DNA of 15,308 nucleotides from contig JANQOD010000322.1 in the NCBI GenBank assembly GCA_028289745.1, forward strand, positions 1 through 15,308, given 5' to 3'. The position numbers were made by a program, and so were the translations under genes. The notes below the pieces were generated by a model that saw only the letters and a list, made by a program, of their open reading frames with translations, had not been told where the DNA came from and did no database searches. The stretch is from Allomuricauda sp. Lineage in GTDB: Bacteria > Bacteroidota > Bacteroidia > Flavobacteriales > Flavobacteriaceae. This document shows positions 8,541-14,535 of the stretch, piece after piece (the stretch's first letter is position 1; every line of letters begins with the position of its first letter).

Positions 8541-8562
8541 CTCAATACATTTTCAAAGTCGC

Positions 8563-8763
8563 TTATTTGACCTCAAATGTAATTTTTACGTTTACACGAT
8601 AGTCATCGACTTTGCCATCTTTGACGGTGGCACTCTGCTCGTTGACATATACCGAACGTATGTTTTTAACCGATTTAGCGGCTTGTGTCACTGCTTTTTG
8701 GGTGGCGTCTTCCCAACTTTCATTGGAATTGGCCAAAACTTCTATCACTTTTAAAACTGCCAT
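8563..8763 (-). CDS. Dodecin family flavin-binding protein
   Basis: A 66-residue small soluble protein that matches dodecin along its whole length. Dodecins form hollow dodecamers that bind riboflavin, FMN or FAD (or CoA in some bacteria) and are thought to store and quench flavins. Key parts seen: the opening strand VLKVIEVLANS, the helix SWEDATQKAVTQAAKSVKN (about 15-34) with the conserved SWEDA, and the strands SVYVNEQSATV and YRVNVKITFEV that build the beta-sheet. The usual flavin-stacking tryptophan is W17 of SWEDA. The start is the only sensible ATG. It lies 69 bases after the Nfu gene on the same strand and is closed by a good terminator. Upstream (8786-8793) minus-strand TAACTTTA differs from the -7 consensus by one base, so it may have its own weak promoter. 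Confidence 0.95.
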   Translation of the reverse strand: MAVLKVIEVLANSNESWEDATQKAVTQAAKSVKNIRSVYVNEQSATVKDGKVDDYRVNVKITFEVK

Positions 8764-8785
8764 AGTTAATGATTTTTGATTTCCT

Positions 8786-8793
8786 TAAAGTTA
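8786..8793 (-). promoter_or_regulatory. Weak candidate -7 box for dodecin
   Basis: Minus-strand TAACTTTA differs from TAnnTTTG only at the last base and is 22 bases before the dodecin ATG. The nearest upstream TTG (8808-8810) is only 14 bases away, shorter than the usual spacing, so this is a weak call. Confidence 0.3.
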
Positions 8794-8832
8794 TGAAATA
8801 ATAAGCACAATTCTCTAATGGAAAATGGAAAA

Positions 8833-9729
8833 TCAGCCGTTAAGGGCGACCACTTCTTTTACCTTATCGCCAAGCATGTTCTTGAGCATGTTCTCAATAC
8901 CGTTTTTAAGGGTAAAGGTCGATGAGGGGCAACCGCTACAGGCCCCCTGTAAAATGACATTGACCGTACCACTGTTTTCTTCGTATGATTGAAAGACAAT
9001 ATTGCCCCCATCACTGGCCACTGCGGGCTTGACATATTCTTCAAGAATGTCGACAATCTGCTTTGAAGTGTCATCAAGCGTGATTTTTTCTGCAGATTGC
9101 GAGCGTGCTTCCGATTCTTTGCTGATGGCATTTGATGATACCACTTCTTTGCCGTCTGCCAGAAAATTTCTGATAGACTCCCGCAACTGTGGCGCAGCCT
9201 CATCCCAATTCCCCACATCATATTTGGTGACCGAAACATAGTTTTCATCGATGAAGACCTCTTTGACAAATGGAAAATGAAAGAGTTCTTTTGCCAATTG
9301 AGAATCTTTGGCCTCATCGATATTCTTGAATTCAAAAGTGGCGGGCACAATTCTTTTGTTGGCCACAAATTTCATGACCGCCGGGTTTGGGGTCACCTCA
9401 CCATATACGGTAATCGCCTGTTTTTTTGAGGTTTCAGGCTCGTTGACAACAGGTTCTCCAGCATTCAGATATTCGACCAATTGCTGTGCAACCTCATCTT
9501 TGACATCTTTCCAATCAACAATGTCAAAACGCTCTAGGGCAATGAAATTGCCAGAAATATAAACGGTCTTTATAAAAGGAAGATAAAATAGCTGTTGCGC
9601 CAATGGTGAATCTTTGGCCTCGTCGATGTTCTTGAACTCGTAGCTGCCCTTGACCAAAAAATCATTGGCCTCGAATTTCAATATAGTTGGATTGTTGGTG
9701 GCAACAACGGTTATATGATATTCTTTCAT
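8833..9729 (-). CDS. NifU family Fe-S cluster protein with doubled Nfu N-terminal domain
   Basis: A 298-residue cytoplasmic protein predicted to carry and deliver Fe-S clusters. It has two tandem Nfu N-terminal domains (about 3-90 and 106-195), each with the pattern TxNPxxxKFxAN and the shared block EFKNIDEAKDS. A polar linker (about 196-218) leads to the C-terminal NifU/Nfu domain (about 221-298) with the cluster-binding pair C264-S-G-C267 in the context GACSGCPSS. The start is taken at the ATG at 9729 (MKEYHITVV). A frame extension to 9744 would need a TTG codon placed inside the candidate promoter box. Most bacterial Nfu proteins carry one N-domain or none; the doubled form, as I recall it, is seen in Bacteroidota. 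It heads the minus-strand gene run and diverges from the PorP/SprF gene. Confidence 0.94.
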   Translation of the reverse strand: MKEYHITVVATNNPTILKFEANDFLVKGSYEFKNIDEAKDSPLAQQLFYLPFIKTVYISGNFIALERFDIVDWKDVKDEVAQQLVEYLNAGEPVVNEPETSKKQAITVYGEVTPNPAVMKFVANKRIVPATFEFKNIDEAKDSQLAKELFHFPFVKEVFIDENYVSVTKYDVGNWDEAAPQLRESIRNFLADGKEVVSSNAISKESEARSQSAEKITLDDTSKQIVDILEEYVKPAVASDGGNIVFQSYEENSGTVNVILQGACSGCPSSTFTLKNGIENMLKNMLGDKVKEVVALNG

Positions 9730-9741
9730 TACATTTTTTTT

Positions 9742-9749
9742 CAAAAATA
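9742..9749 (-). promoter_or_regulatory. Candidate -7 box for the nfu-like gene
   Basis: Minus-strand TATTTTTG fits TAnnTTTG and is 12 bases upstream of the ATG at 9729. No convincing -33 TTG is present; the region upstream (9769-9790) is very AT-rich. The short leader would be A-rich, as is usual for Bacteroidota translation starts. Confidence 0.4.
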
Positions 9750-9851
9750 CAAAGGAAATATGAAGACTGAAATATATAATAATATATTACATTAACCGTT
9801 ATAGTTACTGTTCGAGCACCCCATTCGATGAAATTGATCCCACACTTTTTT

Positions 9852-10847
9852 ATGAAACGCCTCTCGTTCGTACTGATACTTTTGCTTGCATTTGGTATCA
9901 CCTCTCGGGCACAAGAGGGCATACCCGTGTATTTCGATTATTTGGCAGATAACTACTATTTGGTCTACCCATCGATGGCCGGCATTGGAGAAGGGGGTAA
10001 ATTACGGCTTACCGCCAGAAAGCAATGGTTCGATGTTGATGAGGCGCCAAGCTTACAGACCTTCAATGCGCATTTTAGGGTAGGTGATAGAAGTGGGGTG
10101 GGCGGTATTTTGTTCAACGATTCAAATGGATACCATTCGCAAGTCGGGTTTAAAATGACCTATGCGCACCACTTGCGCTTGGCCAGCGATTTTAGGGTGT
10201 TGAACCAACTCTCATTCGGACTAAGTGCAGGGATTATTTTAAGCAGTCTTGATGAGACCGAATTTAGGTCTATTATTCCCGATCCAGTGGTTTCTGGGGT
10301 TAAAAACACGACTAGTTATTATAATATCGATTTGGGTGTCTCATACAGTCTTTTCGAGTTTTATGCCCATGCGGCCGTCTTGAATCTTTTGGGTTCGGGT
10401 AGAGATCTTTACACGGCTGCTGAATTTGACAATTTGAGACGCTATCTTTTTTCGGTAGGGTATGTTTTCGGAAGAAGTGAGTGGCGGGTAGAGCCTTCTG
10501 TTTTGTTTCAATTGACCGAGTTCACTGAAGAAAAAACAGTTGATTTCAATGCCAAGGTATATAGGGATGTCGGCTTTGGAACCGTTTGGGGCGGACTTTC
10601 ATATCGAAGAAGTTTTGACGGGGCACAATTTCAACAAGATGGAAGCTTTGGCGAACAGCGTTTACAATTGTTTACCCCCATTGTAGGTGTCAATTGGGGC
10701 AAATTCATGTTCTCTTACAACTATTCGTACCAAATGGGCGATATTCGGTTTGACAACGGTGGTTTTCATCAAATCACCTTGGGGTATGATATTGGTCAAG
10801 AACGGGGCAACCGATACGACTGTTACTGCCCGGCTGCGAATTATTAA
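9852..10847 (+). CDS. PorP/SprF family outer-membrane protein (type IX secretion-related)
   Basis: A 331-residue predicted outer-membrane beta-barrel of the PorP/SprF family. It opens with a clean signal peptide (about 1-20, cleavage expected after SRA, leaving Q21), followed by the family motif of a short N-terminal segment ending in NYYLVYPSMAGI. Repeated amphipathic strands follow, with GGILFNDSNGYHSQVGFKM the conserved region after strand 2. Founding members (PorP, SprF) are needed for type IX secretion or attachment of specific cell-surface adhesins. The start at 9852 is preferred to the in-frame ATG at 9828 because it places the signal peptide at the N-terminus. The gene stands alone, with no adhesin or gld/por gene beside it in the window. 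The C-terminus ends in CYCPAANY, with two cysteines outside the barrel-like region, which is unusual for an outer-membrane barrel terminus. Confidence 0.88.
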   Translation: MKRLSFVLILLLAFGITSRAQEGIPVYFDYLADNYYLVYPSMAGIGEGGKLRLTARKQWFDVDEAPSLQTFNAHFRVGDRSGVGGILFNDSNGYHSQVGFKMTYAHHLRLASDFRVLNQLSFGLSAGIILSSLDETEFRSIIPDPVVSGVKNTTSYYNIDLGVSYSLFEFYAHAAVLNLLGSGRDLYTAAEFDNLRRYLFSVGYVFGRSEWRVEPSVLFQLTEFTEEKTVDFNAKVYRDVGFGTVWGGLSYRRSFDGAQFQQDGSFGEQRLQLFTPIVGVNWGKFMFSYNYSYQMGDIRFDNGGFHQITLGYDIGQERGNRYDCYCPAANY

Positions 10848-10871
10848 ATCGCTATGTTCTAAAAATGAAAA

Positions 10872-10950
10872 ACCATTTCGAGTCCTAAACTGGACGAGAA
10901 ATCCGATGTGAAGAGATTTCCCCCTCTGGGCTTCCCAGGGCCGAAATGGT
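10872..10950. repeat. 79-base nested palindrome (cloverleaf-like), likely dispersed repeat
   Basis: A perfect 9-bp outer stem (10872-10880, ACCATTTCG, with 10942-10950, CGAAATGGT) encloses three smaller hairpins: GTCC/GGAC (10882-10885 with 10892-10895), GAAATC/GATTTC (10898-10903 with 10915-10920) and CCTCTGGG/CCCAGGG (about 10924-10930 with 10934-10940, one G-T pair). It fills most of the 118 bases between the convergent PorP/SprF and VWA genes. On the minus strand the outer stem is followed by TTTTT after GG, so it may end VWA transcription. The combination of CATTTCGA, GAGAAATC, GAGATTTC and CGAAATG resembles a palindromic intergenic repeat I recall from Bacteroidota genomes; this is unchecked. 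It lacks tRNA T-arm and D-arm signatures. Confidence 0.7.
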
Positions 10951-10965
10951 GTTAAACAATAACGA

Positions 10966-12135
10966 TTACTGCCAATTATAGTTTTTTTTGGCCGCCTGGG
11001 CCTTAATGGCAGAGATCATGGCATTCTCAAGTTCACCGGCCTCTTCCTTTTGGTTTTTGGCGATATAGGCTTCCCTTTTAACGTTCAATTCTTGGATCTG
11101 TTTTTGAATTTGGACGCGTTCGGCTTTCTTTTCTTCGATGAACTTTTCGATTTCGGCCGTTGATTTTCCTTTGAGCGCTGTGGGCAGTTCATCTTTTTTG
11201 AGTTTTGACACATCAAATTCTTCATCTTCAGAAGCATCGACCAGATCCCAAGACGAATTATTGTAAAGTCTTGAACTTTTGCTCACGGCCCTTTTTACGA
11301 CCACTGCTTCTTCAAGGGCTTCGGCATTGGCGTCTTGGGCCACTTGCATCTGTTTCTTTCGTGCACCGGCATATCCATAAGAGATGTAGGTGTTGTTCAA
11401 TCTTGAATTTAACTGTATGATGATGTCGTCATAGGGTGTATCGATATGAACGATTTGGCGATTATGGTCGATGGCCATATAATCACCACCTGTAAGTTCG
11501 GCCCCCTTTTTCCATTGGGTCGAAATGCCCTGCTCATAATTGCCACAGAAAATGGTGTTGACGATAACGTCTTTTTCCTTGGCCTGATAGGCGGCATCCC
11601 TATAGTTCAATTTGCCTTGTGTAAAAGGTTCATTGCCTGCGATAAAGATCATCTTCAAATCACCTCTATTCCTTCCCCAGTTAAGTTGTTTTAATGAGGC
11701 ATTGATTACCTGACCACAATATTCTTCCCCGCCATTGGTGGTCAATGAGAACAATTTTTCTGAAATTTCATCGAGGTCACTGCTAAAACCGATAACCTGC
11801 CGAATATAGCCCTCGCGCGATGAAAGATGGTCATTGCCATATTCATAAAGCGCAATTTGCAATGAAGGTCGACTATCATTGCCACAACGGGCGTATGTGA
11901 ACTCATTGACGATATCCCAAAGTTGTGCCTTGGCCTGGTTGATGAGCCCGTCCATACTGTTGCTGGTATCCAACAACAAGGCAATTTTGACATATTGTTT
12001 CGAGGGCTTGTGCGCTTTGGCATTGGCCAACAAAACCGTTGGTTCACTTTTTTCCGTATTTGCCCTGCAGGCTAGGGGCGATGTCAAGGTCAGGGCTAGA
12101 ACTCCTGCTGTCAATAATTGTTTTGCATTTCTCAT
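10966..12135 (-). CDS. Exported von Willebrand factor A (VWA) domain protein, function unknown
   Basis: A 389-residue protein with an N-terminal export signal (about 1-22); a Cys at residue 23 (PLAC) could be a lipidation site, but the lipobox is not canonical. The VWA domain spans about 48-255. Its metal-site motif DTSNS is intact (D56, S58, S60), and a TTNGG loop (T132-T133) may give the threonine ligand. The usual third-motif aspartate (TDG) is replaced by AGNEP (166-170), where E169 may substitute. Three further cysteines (84, 140 and 197) lie in the VWA domain and could form disulfides. The last quarter (about 300-385) is charged and predicted coiled coil, rich in E, K and Q. It is transcribed divergently from a sensor kinase/LytTR pair, whose candidate operator lies just upstream of its promoter. 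VWA domains bind proteins in a metal-dependent way; the partner is unknown. Confidence 0.88.
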   Translation of the reverse strand: MRNAKQLLTAGVLALTLTSPLACRANTEKSEPTVLLANAKAHKPSKQYVKIALLLDTSNSMDGLINQAKAQLWDIVNEFTYARCGNDSRPSLQIALYEYGNDHLSSREGYIRQVIGFSSDLDEISEKLFSLTTNGGEEYCGQVINASLKQLNWGRNRGDLKMIFIAGNEPFTQGKLNYRDAAYQAKEKDVIVNTIFCGNYEQGISTQWKKGAELTGGDYMAIDHNRQIVHIDTPYDDIIIQLNSRLNNTYISYGYAGARKKQMQVAQDANAEALEEAVVVKRAVSKSSRLYNNSSWDLVDASEDEEFDVSKLKKDELPTALKGKSTAEIEKFIEEKKAERVQIQKQIQELNVKREAYIAKNQKEEAGELENAMISAIKAQAAKKNYNWQ

Positions 12136-12163
12136 AGTCGAATTGTTTTTGACATTATGGGGC

Positions 12164-12194
12164 TAAAAGTATTGCTGAACTTTTTTAACAAAAA
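12164..12194 (-). promoter_or_regulatory. Candidate promoter of the VWA gene
   Basis: On the minus strand TTTTTG (12194 to 12189) is followed after 17 bases by TACTTTTA (12171 to 12164), which matches the -33 TTG / -7 TAnnTTTG pattern with one mismatch at the last base. It is 28 bases upstream of the VWA start codon. The direct-repeat operator begins seven bases upstream of the -33 element. Confidence 0.5.
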
Positions 12195-12201
12195 TCGATA
12201 A

Positions 12202-12232
12202 TGAGTGAACATGCCATTTTGGTGAGTGAACA
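12202..12232. promoter_or_regulatory. Tandem direct repeat, candidate LytTR-protein operator
   Basis: TGAGTGAACA occurs at 12202-12211 and again, identically, at 12223-12232. The start-to-start spacing is 21 bp, two helical turns, with an 11-bp gap. LytTR DNA-binding domains are known to bind pairs of roughly 9-10-bp direct repeats spaced by 21-22 bp. Read on the minus strand each copy holds GTTCA, the core of the published LytTR motif, although the flanks do not match that consensus well. It sits between the VWA gene and the operon that encodes a LytTR regulator. Confidence 0.6.
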
Positions 12233-12252
12233 CACATATGCTTTTAGCTTAG

Positions 12253-12287
12253 TGGGCAAAACGCCCAATGTTTTTGACTTTTTGGGC
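12253..12287. other. Three-part TGGGC / GCCCA / TGGGC repeat with mutually exclusive pairings
   Basis: TGGGC (12253-12257) can pair with GCCCA (12263-12267) across a 5-base loop, or GCCCAA (12263-12268) can pair with TTGGGC (12282-12287) across 13 bases. Only one pairing can form at a time. By the promoter called at 12297-12328 this DNA would not be transcribed into the kinase mRNA, so it may instead be a protein-binding palindrome. Low-to-moderate confidence in any function. Confidence 0.4.
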
Positions 12288-12296
12288 ATTTCTACA

Positions 12297-12328
12297 TTTT
12301 TTGGTAAGCGATAAAACGAGTAAGTTTA
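12297..12328 (+). promoter_or_regulatory. Candidate promoter of the kinase/regulator operon
   Basis: TTTTTTG (12297-12303) is followed after 17 bases by TAAGTTTA (12321-12328), the same spacing and the same last-base deviation from TAnnTTTG as in the divergent VWA promoter. The ATG of the kinase lies 20 bases downstream. Confidence 0.45.
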
Positions 12329-12348
12329 TCGTTGGGTATTGCTTAAAA

Positions 12349-14535
12349 ATGAATAGGAAAGACTACATAACAATGGTATTCATGCTGCTCTGTGGATTTC
12401 TTTTTTCACAAGAGTCGATAGATACGAATGCCAAGGCCTTTATGCTCAAAGGCTCGGTCAAGAGCAAGGATCGCCATGTGCCGATTTCGGGGGTTGAGGT
12501 CAGGACAGATAAAGGGCAATATACCCTGACCGATGGTCTTGGTGAATTTCAAATTCGAGTAAAAATGGGAGATGTATTGATTGTCGAGGGTTTTGATCTT
12601 GAAACGGTCAGGCATCGCATAAGATCTGATGAGTATATCTCGGTACTGGTAGATGATTATGACCCGGGAAGTGTTCAAAAAAATAGGGCAGACCACCAAA
12701 TTTTTCTTGATTCGGCCAACCATTATAAAAAAACGAGTATCGAAAAGAGTATAGATTTTGTGGTACAGGCCATTGAAAGTTTGGGCAAAAGAGGAAACAA
12801 GAGAGAATTGGCAGTTGCATATACCGTATTGGGAGAGATTTACCAATACCATAAACAATATGATCTGGCCATTGATAATTTCAACTATGCCCTTGAACAG
12901 CGCAATACCCTTAAAACATCATTATTGTTAGGGGAGACCTATGTTCGCAACGGGCAATTTCAAGAGGCGGTGGCGACTTTTGAACCACTTTTAAGTATTA
13001 AGAAAATGGTGCCCTATCAACGGGTAGAATTATATGAGGGATTGGGAGATGCCCATAAAGGCCTTGGTGATGAAAACAAGGCTCTGGGCTTTTATAACGA
13101 GGCATTGACCGTAGCGGAGAAAAATCAAATTTCGCCAAAGGTGACCGACCTGAACTCAAAAATCGCCGAAACCTATGCAAAAGAAAAGCGTTCCGTAGAA
13201 GCTGAGGGCTATTTCTCAAATTCACTGCGGTTATCGAAACAGGAAGCTCCACAGCGGGCCATTCAAGAAAACGAGAAAGTGGCAGATTTTTATAGTGATG
13301 AGAAACGATTCGATGATGAAATACAACTTCGAAAGAAAAGTCTGAAAGAACTTGAACAGTTGCCTGCCAAGACCTTTACAACCGATAAATCTGATATGAC
13401 CCGTGATTCCATCACCGCACAGCGTATCAACTATAAAATTGCCAATGCCTACATCGCTCAAGAGAAATTGGATGAGGCCATTCCGTATTTGGAAAGAAGT
13501 ATTGCCGAGGCCGGTAATGAAAACGACCTTGTAGTGCAGAAAGATGCGACCCGTAAACTGTCAGAGGTGTATCGCTATCAAGGTGATTTCAACAGGGCAT
13601 TGGAGACCTACCAAGACTATGTCTCACTGGTCGATACCCTTTACGTGCGCAAAGAGCAGGAAATTTCGAAAGTGGTACGGTTGAACCGTGAGATAGCCGC
13701 CAAACAGAATCGTATTGCAAGCCTTGAGCAAGATAGGGAGCTTTCGCAGAGCAAATATAATCTGGCCTTGGCAGAGCGCCAGCTTTCCGAAGAAAGCAAC
13801 AAAAGACAAAAGTGGATTATCTATTCGTTGATTTTCGGACTGTTCTTAATGGCTTCAACAGCCTTTTTCTACTACCGGAGCAACAAACAACAAAAATTGG
13901 CGAACAACCTTTTGGCCTTAAAGTCACTGCGATCACAGATGAATCCACATTTTATATTCAATGCCCTAAATTCAGTGAACAATTTCATTGCAAAAAATGA
14001 CGAGCGAAGTGCCAATCGCTTTCTAAGTGAATTTTCTGTACTGATGCGGGTCGTTCTAGAGAATTCTGAAGAAGATTTCATTCCACTTTCAAAAGAATTG
14101 GAATTACTCGAACTCTATGTAAAACTCGAGCATTCGAGGTTTCCCGATAAGTTTGATTATACGATCCATATCGATGAAAATGTAGATGTGGATGCTTTTG
14201 AGATTCCGCCCATGCTTTTACAGCCCTATATCGAGAATGCTATATGGCACGGCTTGCGCTATAAAGAAGAAAAGGGTTTTTTGAAGATAGGGATGCAACA
14301 GCTGAACGAAGCCCTACTTCAAATATCGATAAGAGATAATGGCATCGGTAGAAAGCGGTCTGCGGCGCTCAAGACATCCAATCAGAAAAAGCAAAAATCG
14401 AAGGGCATGGGCAATATCAAAAAACGAATTGCCATTCTCAACGATATGTACAAGAACAAAGTAGGTGTAAGTGTTCGTGATCTTTACGATGACAAGACGG
14501 GCACCCAAGTCATCTTAAAACTTAGAAAAGATTGA
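12349..14535 (+). CDS. LytS-type sensor histidine kinase with extracytoplasmic TPR domain
   Basis: A 728-residue membrane sensor kinase. Order: signal peptide (about 1-22, ending LFSQ); a carboxypeptidase-regulatory-like beta domain (about 33-105, with VPISGVEVRTDKGQYTLTDGLGEFQI); several TPR repeats (about 125-440); a coiled-coil stretch (about 440-485); one TM helix (about 489-509); a short linker; and a His_kinase (LytS/YehU type) catalytic region. In the latter, the phospho-acceptor H534 is in NPHFIFN, the N-box is PYIENAIWHG (N630), and the ATP-lid boxes are D663-NGIG and KGMGNIKKRI (about 685-694). All key residues are present. The TPR region is thus outside the cytoplasm and probably senses an envelope partner. 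The start at 12349 is preferred to the ATG at 12268 because it puts the signal peptide first and lies after the candidate promoter. Its stop overlaps the regulator start (TGATG). Confidence 0.92.
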   Translation: MNRKDYITMVFMLLCGFLFSQESIDTNAKAFMLKGSVKSKDRHVPISGVEVRTDKGQYTLTDGLGEFQIRVKMGDVLIVEGFDLETVRHRIRSDEYISVLVDDYDPGSVQKNRADHQIFLDSANHYKKTSIEKSIDFVVQAIESLGKRGNKRELAVAYTVLGEIYQYHKQYDLAIDNFNYALEQRNTLKTSLLLGETYVRNGQFQEAVATFEPLLSIKKMVPYQRVELYEGLGDAHKGLGDENKALGFYNEALTVAEKNQISPKVTDLNSKIAETYAKEKRSVEAEGYFSNSLRLSKQEAPQRAIQENEKVADFYSDEKRFDDEIQLRKKSLKELEQLPAKTFTTDKSDMTRDSITAQRINYKIANAYIAQEKLDEAIPYLERSIAEAGNENDLVVQKDATRKLSEVYRYQGDFNRALETYQDYVSLVDTLYVRKEQEISKVVRLNREIAAKQNRIASLEQDRELSQSKYNLALAERQLSEESNKRQKWIIYSLIFGLFLMASTAFFYYRSNKQQKLANNLLALKSLRSQMNPHFIFNALNSVNNFIAKNDERSANRFLSEFSVLMRVVLENSEEDFIPLSKELELLELYVKLEHSRFPDKFDYTIHIDENVDVDAFEIPPMLLQPYIENAIWHGLRYKEEKGFLKIGMQQLNEALLQISIRDNGIGRKRSAALKTSNQKKQKSKGMGNIKKRIAILNDMYKNKVGVSVRDLYDDKTGTQVILKLRKD

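Noticed and set aside
8501..8545. Upstream ATG (8545) for the DUF255 gene
   Set aside because: It would translate the dodecin terminator hairpin and T-run, and would bury the lipoprotein signal that begins at 8500.
9730..9744. TTG at 9744 as start of the nfu-like gene
   Set aside because: A TTG start inside a candidate -7 promoter box is unlikely; the ATG at 9729 gives the normal family N-terminus.
9828..9851. ATG at 9828 for the PorP/SprF gene
   Set aside because: The signal peptide begins at the ATG at 9852; the upstream extension adds eight residues unlike a signal peptide start.
10872..10950. tRNA gene
   Set aside because: The fold is cloverleaf-like, but the outer stem is 9 bp, and there is no GGTTCGA-type T-arm, no normal anticodon loop of seven bases and no D-loop GG on either strand.
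12268..12348. ATG at 12268 for the sensor kinase
   Set aside because: It lies upstream of the candidate promoter and would place 27 extra residues before a clean signal peptide.
12406..12858. Minus-strand open frame of 150 codons inside the sensor kinase
   Set aside because: No recognisable motif or start context; antisense shadow of the TPR kinase.
14532..14534. TTG at 14532 as the regulator start
   Set aside because: The ATG at 14535 forms the common TGATG stop-start overlap and fits the receiver domain start.
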